Shown here: in pieces, positions 27,990 to 35,926 of the stretch | Numbering within the stretch: position 1 is the first letter of the stretch | Layout: each line of letters opens with the position of its first letter | Source of the DNA: DATFKA01 sp035268885 | GTDB lineage: Bacteria; Bacteroidota; Bacteroidia; Chitinophagales; Saprospiraceae | NCBI GenBank assembly: GCA_035268885.1 | Contig: DATFKA010000175.1 | Coordinates: 1 to 64,000, forward strand | Length of the DNA: 64,000 nt | Direction: 5' to 3' | Made by a program: the position numbers and the translations under genes | Notes under the pieces: generated by a model | What the model was told of the DNA's origin: nothing | What the model saw: the letters and a program-made list of their open reading frames with translations, nothing else | The model's database searches: none

Positions 27990-28244
27990 ATGAAAAAAGT
28001 ACTCTTACTGTCGATACTATGCGTATTGACCTTTGCGAACCCACTTTGGCCCCAATCGGGGTCCAAAAGCTTTCAAACAAAATTTGCGAAAACCATTATT
28101 CAAAAGAAATTTAAGTCCTCCGACCAGGAATACCATAAGTATCTCCATGAAATCCTACCTGAAATAAAGGCAGGCAGCAACACGGCTTACGGCATAAGCT
28201 TTAGCGATGTTCTAGATACCGGTGTCCACGGAGAAGACAACTAA
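27990..28244 (+). CDS. Small exported protein, unknown
   Basis: An 84-residue product with a clear signal peptide (MKKVLLLSILCVLTFANPL, cleavage near WPQ-S), leaving a mature peptide of about 60 residues that is basic and helical in its first half (KFAKTIIQKKFKSSDQEYHK). I start it at 27990 rather than at an in-frame ATG at 27933 because only the later start begins with the signal sequence. No relatives come to mind. It is the first of three same-strand genes for exported proteins (gaps of 31 and 69 bases) facing the hybrid sensor gene. Confidence 0.65.
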   Translation: MKKVLLLSILCVLTFANPLWPQSGSKSFQTKFAKTIIQKKFKSSDQEYHKYLHEILPEIKAGSNTAYGISFSDVLDTGVHGEDN

Positions 28245-28275
28245 CTCAATACAATCATTTATAAAAACAACCATT

Positions 28276-28716
28276 ATGAAACAGGTACTATTATTTGCTT
28301 CATTACTGTTTGCCACGCAAGCAGCTACCGCACAGAAAGGATTTAAATTGGCAACGGTTCAGGGGTCAAGGATCACACCGGTCTCAAGTCAAATATTCAA
28401 TGACACATTGTTGTTCAGGGGTGATGGATTAAGAGTCATGAGCAAACCTACTCTCCAATCAAAGGGTGATTTCGCCTATGTCCAGGTTAAAATTGCCAAT
28501 AAAGATGGGGCGCAGGTGACGGCTGCTTTTGAGATTGACCGCCGCACCGGCTATACCAGTAACTTCAGATTTGTCTGCAGAGGTAGCTGTAGCAACGGGG
28601 GCGCCTGTGGGTTCACCTACGATGGGAAAGGTAAAATCAACGGCTGCACTTGCTGTTCGCTGGATGTCGAACGAATACCGTCCAGGCAGCTTACCGCAGC
28701 CGATCTGGGACTCTGA
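28276..28716 (+). CDS. Exported cysteine-rich protein, unknown
   Basis: A 146-residue protein with a signal peptide ending in ATAQ (residues 1-19). The mature part looks like beta-strands (FKLATVQGSRITPVSSQIF, FAYVQVKIANKDGA, VTAAFEIDRRTG) followed by a compact cysteine cluster VCRGSCSNGGACGF and INGCTCCS: six cysteines within about 31 residues, arranged C-x4-C-x6-C then C-x-C-C. This may form disulfides in the periplasm or bind metal. The start at 28276 is chosen over one at 28222 because it opens the signal peptide. I know no family. It is the middle gene of the cassette. Confidence 0.7.
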   Translation: MKQVLLFASLLFATQAATAQKGFKLATVQGSRITPVSSQIFNDTLLFRGDGLRVMSKPTLQSKGDFAYVQVKIANKDGAQVTAAFEIDRRTGYTSNFRFVCRGSCSNGGACGFTYDGKGKINGCTCCSLDVERIPSRQLTAADLGL

Positions 28717-28785
28717 TCGATGAGCATAGGTTGCCAGATCATACGGGTCTGGCAATTTAACTATTCATTCCAAAAATCCATTCCA

Positions 28786-29952
28786 ATGAAAAATCAAATA
28801 CTAATCAACGGTCTATTAGTTCTACTATTACTGACCAATATCAACCTGGCTTTCGCCCAAACGGAAAACACCTCGGATGCTATTCCTCAAATATACCCCG
28901 GAGCCATCCCCAGTTCACCGGCCTTTAGCCTTTTGGGTGTCAACCCGGAGATTGTACTCCGTCCCTCAGATATCAAAGAATTTAAGGTCGATTGGCGCAT
29001 TAAAAACTATAACCTCGCCCCGGATTTAGCGCTTGAATTTCAGCCGCTTTGGTGGTTCTACTATCGCAATAAAGGCTTAAATGCTTACCGCAAAGTAGGT
29101 CCGCTGGGAAAGATCTTATCTACTACCTCTATTTCCATGGCTACCGCCAAAGTAGACAACCTCAACCATATCGGATACGCTATCAAGTGGAACCTGTACA
29201 AAGAAAAGGATCCTTACCTGGATGAAACCTTCCAAAAGGAATTCCAGCAAAACCGGTTGGAGCAACTAGCCCCCATCCAGGAAGAACTGGATACCCTGTA
29301 TCGTCAAATGAACAGGGCCGTCGATGGAGAAGAAAAAATCAGGATTTCCGATTTAATCATCGCCAAGCAATTCGAAATAAAGGCATTGGAAAAGCAGCTG
29401 ATGGACGATGCCCAAACCAACGGCTACCGGTACATCCAGGAACACTGGAACATGGACATGCTCGACTTCTCCTTCGGGCTGGTCCAGAAATACGATAACG
29501 GGGGACTCGACAGCCTAAAAATGCGCTACGCTGGCTTTGGGCTATGGATTAATGGTGCGAAAGGAATAGGCCAAAGGGGACTGCTCACCGGGCTGGTACG
29601 CCTAAATAAGATTGGCGAAAATACCGACTTCCTGGTGGGGGCAAGTTATCGCTACGGCTCCCAAAAATTTAATTTCTTCGCCGAAGTGGCGCGTCATCGG
29701 ATCGGCAATAATTTCCAAAACGGATTTAACGAAGAAGAGGTCTTTGCGGCTAAGCTGGATCAGGATATTGGCACGGGCTGGTACGAATTTGGAGATGGAG
29801 AATCCACGACCATGACCACCCTCGCCTTCGGCGGTGACTTTAGGCTACGCTATAATATCCTACTCAACTTTGCGCTGCGTACACAGTTGAGAAAAGACGT
29901 GGGCTTTGAGCGTTTTTTGCCCGTCGCCAATGTGGTTTGCCTGATGAATTAA
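28786..29952 (+). CDS. Exported protein, probable outer-membrane beta-barrel
   Basis: A 388-residue protein with signal peptide (MKNQILINGLLVLLLLTNIN to FAQ). The N- and C-terminal parts are rich in amphipathic strands with aromatic girdle residues (LALEFQPLWWFYY, ISMATAKVDN, LMRYAGFGLWING, FLVGASYRYGSQKFNFFAEV, FRLRYNILLNFALRTQ), typical of Bacteroidota outer-membrane barrels. Between strands, residues about 155-215 form a helical coiled coil (EELDTLYRQMNRAVDGEEK), an unusual long loop or periplasmic insert. The start is set at 28786, not 28720, because of the signal peptide. It ends one base before the stop of the convergent aspartoacylase-like gene. Function unknown; the context suggests an envelope complex with the two small exported proteins. 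Confidence 0.75.
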   Translation: MKNQILINGLLVLLLLTNINLAFAQTENTSDAIPQIYPGAIPSSPAFSLLGVNPEIVLRPSDIKEFKVDWRIKNYNLAPDLALEFQPLWWFYYRNKGLNAYRKVGPLGKILSTTSISMATAKVDNLNHIGYAIKWNLYKEKDPYLDETFQKEFQQNRLEQLAPIQEELDTLYRQMNRAVDGEEKIRISDLIIAKQFEIKALEKQLMDDAQTNGYRYIQEHWNMDMLDFSFGLVQKYDNGGLDSLKMRYAGFGLWINGAKGIGQRGLLTGLVRLNKIGENTDFLVGASYRYGSQKFNFFAEVARHRIGNNFQNGFNEEEVFAAKLDQDIGTGWYEFGDGESTTMTTLAFGGDFRLRYNILLNFALRTQLRKDVGFERFLPVANVVCLMN

Positions 29953-30900
29953 CTAGCCTATGGCTACCAGAGGATCCCCTTCTGTGATTGCCAAGGAAGT
30001 CACCAGGTACAGCAGGCGGCCCGCTTCGGGAGCGTAGTAGCTACTCAGCTGCTTACCAAAAAAATCGCGGATTTCCCCGATTTTTTCCCCCTTCTGTACT
30101 TCCTCCTTCAACTTTTTGGAAGGATACCAGCAGCCCTCCTGCTTAGCTTTTACTACGTGCATCTGATCCAGGAATTGGATGCCAGAGTACTCGACCAGGG
30201 TCCCTTCCAGGCATTCCAGGTAGGTTAATACGTTTTTGACCGCCCTTAGATAAGCCTCTACCTCCTCCTCACTCCAGCGACCGCATTGCCCCAACTCGGC
30301 CAGAAAGCCCGGCGTGCCCGTACTGGAGGCTGCACCAATAGAGCCATTTTCGGAGGTGGAGCCCACCACGTAAGGAAAGCCCAGGCTTGCCGCTGCCTTT
30401 TTGGACTGCTCGGCCACTTTGGGGCCTCCCACTTTAGAGTAAATTACAAAGGGCGTCAGAGATTCGTGGATATCGCCGCCGTGCAGATCGATGTAAAAGT
30501 CGGCCGCTTTTTGCAATTGATGTACCGTATAGGCGATGCGTTCACTGACCGTACCCGTAGCCTTCCCGGGAAAGACCCGGTTCAGGTTTTTCCCGTCGTA
30601 GGGGCCGTAGTACTGCATACGGGCCATAAAGGCAGCCGTATTGACGGGGTGGATGATGACCAGGGTGCCAGATATATCTGCCGCCTGTAGAGTACGGGCC
30701 AGGCGGATCGCCGTTTCAATACAGGGGTATTCACCGCCGTGTACACCACCGGTAATCAGGATCTTCTTCCCGGGATTCTTACTGGAGATTACGGTAGTGG
30801 GCATTTTCACCGGCGTACCGGGGATACTGATGAAGCCACTCATTTTTTTGCCCGGTTCAACGATCAGGTCATTTTGCTGCAGGATGGGTAGAAAACTCAT
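29953..30900 (-). CDS. Succinylglutamate desuccinylase/aspartoacylase family protein
   Basis: A 315-residue zinc-dependent amidohydrolase-type protein of the M14-related AstE/AspA family. The zinc ligands are visible in GGVHGGEYPCIE (H-x-x-E) and in FYIDLHGGDIHE (second histidine). Residues about 95-115 hold the NLNRVFPG motif that typically binds the substrate carboxylate. The C-terminal third is a beta-domain seen in this family. There is no export signal, so it is cytoplasmic. The real substrate (N-acyl amino acid or another amide) cannot be told from sequence. It meets the exported cassette tail to tail and is divergent from the ABC-F gene, 122 bases away. Confidence 0.9.
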   Translation of the reverse strand: MSFLPILQQNDLIVEPGKKMSGFISIPGTPVKMPTTVISSKNPGKKILITGGVHGGEYPCIETAIRLARTLQAADISGTLVIIHPVNTAAFMARMQYYGPYDGKNLNRVFPGKATGTVSERIAYTVHQLQKAADFYIDLHGGDIHESLTPFVIYSKVGGPKVAEQSKKAAASLGFPYVVGSTSENGSIGAASSTGTPGFLAELGQCGRWSEEEVEAYLRAVKNVLTYLECLEGTLVEYSGIQFLDQMHVVKAKQEGCWYPSKKLKEEVQKGEKIGEIRDFFGKQLSSYYAPEAGRLLYLVTSLAITEGDPLVAIG

Positions 30901-30983
30901 ACACTATTTTTTTCCTTAAGATAAAAAGACTTTCGTCTAAATGTCGATATTTTAGGGGGGCTGTTTTTCCACATAAATTAACT

Positions 30984-30991
30984 TATCTTTG
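30984..30991 (+). promoter_or_regulatory. Bacteroidota-type -7 element for the ABC-F gene
   Basis: TATCTTTG fits the Bacteroidota -7 consensus TAnnTTTG, with a TTTTT tract about 18 bases upstream as the -33 part. It lies 31 bases before the ATG, so the leader should be about 25 bases. It is the cleanest promoter in the window. Confidence 0.6.
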
Positions 30992-31022
30992 CGGCCGCAA
31001 ACGATCCAAGCAAAGAAACAGT

Positions 31023-32648
31023 ATGATCACAGTCAACAATCTTTCCCTGCAATTTGGCAAGCGGGTACTATTTAACGAAGTTAATCTAAAATTTACCCAG
31101 GGTAACTGCTACGGTGTCATTGGCGCCAACGGTGCGGGTAAATCCACCTTCCTGAAAATCCTCACCGATGAGATCGCCCCTAATTCCGGAGCTGTCTCCA
31201 TCGAAGCGGGGCAGCGCGTAGCTGTCCTCTCCCAGAACCACTTTGCCTTCGAAGAAGAGCAGGTACTCCAAACCGTGATCATGGGCCATCAGGAGATGTA
31301 CCGCATCATGCAGGAAAAAGATGCCATCTATATGAATCCCGAGGCTACCGAAGCCGAAGGTATGCGTGCCGCCGAACTGGAAAATAAATTCGGTGAAATG
31401 GGCGGTTGGAACGCCGAAAATGATGCCGCGGAGCTACTCAGCAACATGGGTGTGCCGGAAGAACTGCACTATAGCACCATGGCCGAGCTCAATGGGCCCC
31501 AAAAAGTAAAAGTACTGCTGGCACAGGCCCTCTTCGGTGATCCGGATATCCTGATCCTGGATGAGCCCACCAACGACCTCGACACCCAGGCCATCTCCTG
31601 GCTGTCCGATTTCCTGGCAGATTTTAAAAACATGGTGATTGTCGTCTCCCACGACCGCTACTTCCTGGATATGGTCTGTACCCACATCGTAGACATCGAT
31701 TTCCAGAAGATCAATATCTACACGGGGAACTATACCTTCTGGTACGAAAGTAGCAAACTAAAGGCTGCACAAATCGCCAATAAGAATAAAAAGATGGAAG
31801 CCAAACGCAAAGAAATGATGGAGTTTATCCAGCGTTTCTCCGCCAACGCTTCTAAGTCTCGTCAGGCTACCTCCCGCAAAAAGGCCCTCGAGAAACTAGA
31901 CCTGGAGGATATCCAACCCTCCAGTCGTAAGTATCCTTTCATCCACTTCAAGCCCGAACGCGAACCGGGCGATCAAATCCTGCGGGTGACGGGCCTGAGC
32001 AAAAAGGATGAAAGTGGACAGTGGTTGTTCCAAAACGTCTCCTTCATCATCAACCAGAAGGAAAAAATCGCTCTGATCGGGGAAGACAGTGCCGCCATTA
32101 CCGCCCTCTTTGAGATCCTGGCGGGAGAGGCAGAAGCCGACGCCGGAACCATCGAATACGGTCAAACCATTACCCGGGCCTACGTTCCCAACGAAAACGA
32201 ACGCTATTTTAGCGGCAGCCAGGACCTGGACCTGATCAACTGGTTACGTCAGTATTCCACCAATAAGGATGAACAGTTTATCCGTAGCTTCCTCGGACGG
32301 ATGTTATTCTCGGGTGAGGAGGTACAGAAGAAGTCCAGTGTCTTATCCGGAGGGGAGAAGGTGCGCTGTATGATGGCGAAGACCATGCTGGTTCATCCCA
32401 ACTTCATCCTGCTCGACGAGCCCACTAACCACCTGGACCTGGAGTCCATCACCGCGCTCAACGAAGCCATGGAGCAGTTTACGGGTAACCTGATCTTTAC
32501 CTCCCATGACCACAAACTCACCCAAACCGTCGCCAATCGGATTATTGAACTGACCCCCAGGGGGATTATCGACAGCCTGATGTCTTACGACGATTACCTG
32601 GCTTCGGAGCGGATTCAGTCGCAACGGGCAGAATTGGTGGGGGTGTAA
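31023..32648 (+). CDS. ABC-F family ATPase (YbiT-like)
   Basis: A 541-residue ribosome-associated ATPase with two ABC domains and no membrane part. Domain 1 has a good Walker A (G34-A-N-G-A-G-K40-S-T) and Walker B (DILILDEPTNDLD), but the signature is LNGPQKVK instead of LSGGQ. The inter-domain linker (about 245-310) is rich in K/R and S (KNKKMEAKRKEMMEF, SKSRQATSRKKAL), as in ABC-F proteins that enter the ribosomal E site. Domain 2 has a proper signature LSGGEKVR and Walker B FILLDEPTNHLD, but its Walker A reads G353-E-D-S-A-A-I359-T: the lysine is replaced by isoleucine, so ATP binding there may be changed. YbiT-type proteins modulate translation. It has its own promoter. Confidence 0.93.
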   Translation: MITVNNLSLQFGKRVLFNEVNLKFTQGNCYGVIGANGAGKSTFLKILTDEIAPNSGAVSIEAGQRVAVLSQNHFAFEEEQVLQTVIMGHQEMYRIMQEKDAIYMNPEATEAEGMRAAELENKFGEMGGWNAENDAAELLSNMGVPEELHYSTMAELNGPQKVKVLLAQALFGDPDILILDEPTNDLDTQAISWLSDFLADFKNMVIVVSHDRYFLDMVCTHIVDIDFQKINIYTGNYTFWYESSKLKAAQIANKNKKMEAKRKEMMEFIQRFSANASKSRQATSRKKALEKLDLEDIQPSSRKYPFIHFKPEREPGDQILRVTGLSKKDESGQWLFQNVSFIINQKEKIALIGEDSAAITALFEILAGEAEADAGTIEYGQTITRAYVPNENERYFSGSQDLDLINWLRQYSTNKDEQFIRSFLGRMLFSGEEVQKKSSVLSGGEKVRCMMAKTMLVHPNFILLDEPTNHLDLESITALNEAMEQFTGNLIFTSHDHKLTQTVANRIIELTPRGIIDSLMSYDDYLASERIQSQRAELVGV

Positions 32649-32720
32649 GCAATACCTGGTTTGAGAAGCATCCTGAGCGAAAGGTCACTAAGCCATAAGA
32701 TGTAAGATTGATAAGGTCCT

Positions 32721-33605
32721 TCACTGGGCTTTATCAATCTCATACTTCCGCTGCCAGCGCAAGCTATCCCCACTCCCCAATTGAATAGGTATAAACAACT
32801 CCGGACTAATCGCCCCCGACCAGCCCCAGAGATTCACTTTGGCGCTCTGGAAAGAGCCCGTCTCACCGATACTGAGGCCCAGCTCAGCATTCCTTAAGCG
32901 CCACTGTGCAGGGACCGTTTCGGTACCATTTAGGAAGCTATAGAAAAAGGCTTCTCCGGGGGTATCACTAAGCTGGATGGCTTGTTCCTGAAAAGCAATA
33001 ATCCCCTTCGGATTGACGACCTCGCCACAGACACCAGGCTGCAGCGAAAAGGGAAAGTCCAATTGGTAACCCGCCCCCACCGTCGCCTCACCGATCCGCA
33101 AGAAATTGTGGGCGTATTCGTCGGTTACGATGGTTTTGCTCCCGGTATTCCTTAGTTGATAATCGATGGTAAAGCCATGCTCATTCCCGCGAATTATTTT
33201 TTCCAGTTCGTAGGCGTATCCATTTACGAGGGGGCCGACGCAACGGAGCTGTAAACTATCCGGGGTCTCCTTTACGGAAAAAACCAGGGGCTTAATTTTA
33301 TAGGGATAGGCGAAGTCGTAAGGCCCCTCCGTCTTTTGCAGTAAGCCCACCCCGATCTTATGAAACCAGTCGCCGGGGGAACTATCTTCGTAGCCCACGG
33401 CCTGCTCGATGCCAAATTCATTGTAGAAGCCCCTGCCGGGAAAATCATTGGGTCCCTCTGTTTCTCTTTCTATACCGCAAAGAGAAACACCCTGGTAACG
33501 CAAATCAACAATCTTACCCGTCCAGTCGAACCGGGCTTGCTGGTAGTTCTCTTGCGGATGATCTATCCAAAGACTGACATTATTATTACTTAATTGATAG
33601 GACAT
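32721..33605 (-). CDS. Galactose-mutarotase-like protein
   Basis: A roughly 294-residue protein with the beta-supersandwich pattern of aldose 1-epimerase-like proteins: LSLxG-type turn at the start, GFTIDYQLRNTGSKTI, DEYAHNFLRIGE (conserved histidine and following N) and terminal strands PELFIPIQLGSGDSL. The catalytic glutamate expected near the C-terminal strands is not certain. There is no signal peptide, so it is cytoplasmic. The start at 33605 (MSYQLSNNNV) avoids the 8-base overlap with the upstream peptidase gene that the ATG at 33638 would give. It probably shares a transcript with the M1 peptidase gene 25 bases upstream. The sugar is unknown. Confidence 0.8.
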   Translation of the reverse strand: MSYQLSNNNVSLWIDHPQENYQQARFDWTGKIVDLRYQGVSLCGIERETEGPNDFPGRGFYNEFGIEQAVGYEDSSPGDWFHKIGVGLLQKTEGPYDFAYPYKIKPLVFSVKETPDSLQLRCVGPLVNGYAYELEKIIRGNEHGFTIDYQLRNTGSKTIVTDEYAHNFLRIGEATVGAGYQLDFPFSLQPGVCGEVVNPKGIIAFQEQAIQLSDTPGEAFFYSFLNGTETVPAQWRLRNAELGLSIGETGSFQSAKVNLWGWSGAISPELFIPIQLGSGDSLRWQRKYEIDKAQ

Positions 33606-33630
33606 GAATTTTATATTTCGGCATGCTTGA

Positions 33631-35781
33631 TTAGTCAATTTGCTCCAATGCCCATTCGGCCGCCCTGGCCAGGATATCCCTCGGAGAGGGTTCCTGCGCT
33701 GCCGTTTCCAGTATAGAACGGTACTGTGCTTCTTTTAGCTCGCCCAGGGCCCGAATAGCCGCCGCCTGCACCAGGTAACTGTCGTCCTGCTCAAAGCTTT
33801 GGATAAAGGTGCTTGACAGGGCGGACTGCTTCAATGCCCCCAGCATCTGAATGGCCGTTGTCCTTACCTGGGAATGGGCATCCTCCAGTGCTAATTCACA
33901 ATAAGCCGGAATACCTTGCTGTCCTTGCGCCAAACTACGAAGCGCCTCCCGACGTACGGCCCAGTTCTGATCTTTCGTAAGACGATCTTCCAGGAAATTT
34001 TTAACCGAAGTCTGGTCGGCCGAAGCGGCTAACTCCGCTACGGCCCAACGTCGACCCAGTGTATTATCATGTCTGGCCTGAAATATTAATTCCTCTACTG
34101 ACTTAGGGAAAGTCCATTCTTTCAACAGGGTATGATCGGGATCAAAACGAACCATTTGCGGCTTTTCTTTGGCGAGAAAGCGATAAGTATGGTCGCTTTC
34201 TTGAAGCCAAACGGTATGAAGCTGGGTCTCCCCGCTACTGGTGATGGCGATCTTGACCGGCATCCGAAAAATGGGTACTCCCGTACTGGTATCCTGTACC
34301 TGGCGTACCTTCAGCACCACCTCCTGACCTTCCCAGCTGTGATCGATCTCCAGCACCGGATGTCCGGCTTTATAGAGCCATTGCGCAAAGAACCAGTCCA
34401 TATTTTGCCCAGTGACTTCCCAGATGCTTTTCAGGAAATCGTGATCATCTACGGGTTGGTAGGCGTGTTTGGTCAGAAAGTGCCGGAGAACTCTTCTGAA
34501 CTGGTCTTCTCCCAGATAATCCCGTAGCATATGCAGTACCAGAGCACCTTTCTGATAGGTATGCCGATCAAAATTCTGGTTGGGATAGATCCACCGGTCA
34601 AAAATAATGGGTCGCTGGTAGCTGTTTTTCACCTCGTTCAGATAAGTCGAACGCTTGTTGTGTAAGTTGAGCGCCCCTTCCGCCGGACCGTATAGATGCG
34701 CACTATACAGATACTCACTAAAGGTGGCAAAGCTCTCACTAATCCAGGTTTGGGTCCAGTCGCGATAACTAACAAAGTCTCCCCACCAGTGATGGGCCGC
34801 CTCGTGGGCCACCAGCCAGTGACTGGGGAAATCTTTTTCTGCTTTTTCATCGTGCAGGGTAGACGCACCAATCAGAGTAGCGGTGGTCGCTTCGGCACCG
34901 CCGCCGATTCCCGGCACACAGATCTGATCGTATTTGTCCCAGGGGTATTCCACGCCGTAGTATTCCTCAAAAAAGGCCAGGACTTCGGGCGTGCGGTGAA
35001 AAGAACGCAAAGCTTTGTCTTCATCTTTTGGGTACACCCAATAATTGACCGACATGCCATCGTATTCGTCCTCGATGATGCTGTAGGGTCCCGAGACGAA
35101 ATTGTACAGATAAGTAGGATGAGCCTGCTTCTGCGACCAATGGTAAGTAACCGTTCCATTACCGTTTTGGGTAACGGATTCTAATAGGCCGTTGGCCAGT
35201 ACTTTGTGATCGGCCAGGGTGGTAATGATGGTTTCGTGGGTAGCCCGGTCCTGCGGATGATCGTAACCCGGAAACCAGTGCCGGGCACCATTCGGGAAAG
35301 AGTAAGCATTAAACAGAAAGGGGTGTTCCTCATTGGCATCAAAAAAGCCCAGCCCCAGGGGATAATTCGCCCCCATTCCGTATTCTTCGGGATTGACCTC
35401 AAAACGGGAAGTACCATAGTAAACCGTGAGGGTAGTGGTATCATTATACCCCATTTCTTCCGGAAGCTCAATCTTTAAGGTCCCGTCTTGATGCTCAAAA
35501 GCCAGAACGCCCTGATCTACACTACGCACCTCTTGCACTTCGTAGGTCTCCGCGTGTAAGGTCAGCGCTTCCAATTGATCGGATAAGGAGCGTAGGGTGA
35601 TGCTGGTCTCTCCCTGAAAAGCTCTATTTTCCCCTTCGAAAGTTAAGTCGATTCGGTAATGTAGTACATCGAAAGTATGACTGGGCTCCGATTGCCGCGG
35701 ACGCTCGTAAATCTCTGCCGTCTGAGCCGGGAGGACCAATGGCAACATAGACGTAATCAGTAATAAAATGCACTGTCTCAT
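33631..35781 (-). CDS. Secreted M1 family aminopeptidase with HEAT repeats
   Basis: A 716-residue zinc metallopeptidase with a signal peptide (residues 1-19). The M1 catalytic site is complete: H326-E327-A-A-H330 and the third ligand E349, eighteen residues after H330. The exopeptidase motif, normally GxMEN, reads GGAEATTATLIG, so the asparagine that grips the substrate N-terminus is not conserved in the usual form. After the catalytic region, residues about 560-716 are HEAT-like helical repeats (WAVAELAAS, AVRREALRSLAQG, VRTTAIQMLGALKQ, LVQAAAIRALGEL). The likely role is trimming of peptides in the periplasm or outside. It is followed by the mutarotase-like gene. Confidence 0.93.
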   Translation of the reverse strand: MRQCILLLITSMLPLVLPAQTAEIYERPRQSEPSHTFDVLHYRIDLTFEGENRAFQGETSITLRSLSDQLEALTLHAETYEVQEVRSVDQGVLAFEHQDGTLKIELPEEMGYNDTTTLTVYYGTSRFEVNPEEYGMGANYPLGLGFFDANEEHPFLFNAYSFPNGARHWFPGYDHPQDRATHETIITTLADHKVLANGLLESVTQNGNGTVTYHWSQKQAHPTYLYNFVSGPYSIIEDEYDGMSVNYWVYPKDEDKALRSFHRTPEVLAFFEEYYGVEYPWDKYDQICVPGIGGGAEATTATLIGASTLHDEKAEKDFPSHWLVAHEAAHHWWGDFVSYRDWTQTWISESFATFSEYLYSAHLYGPAEGALNLHNKRSTYLNEVKNSYQRPIIFDRWIYPNQNFDRHTYQKGALVLHMLRDYLGEDQFRRVLRHFLTKHAYQPVDDHDFLKSIWEVTGQNMDWFFAQWLYKAGHPVLEIDHSWEGQEVVLKVRQVQDTSTGVPIFRMPVKIAITSSGETQLHTVWLQESDHTYRFLAKEKPQMVRFDPDHTLLKEWTFPKSVEELIFQARHDNTLGRRWAVAELAASADQTSVKNFLEDRLTKDQNWAVRREALRSLAQGQQGIPAYCELALEDAHSQVRTTAIQMLGALKQSALSSTFIQSFEQDDSYLVQAAAIRALGELKEAQYRSILETAAQEPSPRDILARAAEWALEQID

Positions 35782-35898
35782 TTGTTTAATTTTTTAGTAA
35801 AAACCATCTAAAGAAAAGCTGTGAAAAGTACAGCTGCCAGCGTGATTTTCCATCCATTACCTTAACCCCTAACCTTGGATACTTTAACCTTTTTAATA

Positions 35899-35912
35899 GA
35901 AGTTGTTTAAAA
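35899..35912. repeat. Lone terminus of the inverted-repeat element
   Basis: GAAGTTGTTTAAAA repeats the terminal inverted repeat of the elements at 18371 and 21452, but neither the identical 37-base left half nor a matching right end follows. It lies just behind the stop of the M24 peptidase gene. It may be a decayed copy, or chance. Confidence 0.35.
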
Positions 35913-35926
35913 GCTCCATATTCCTT

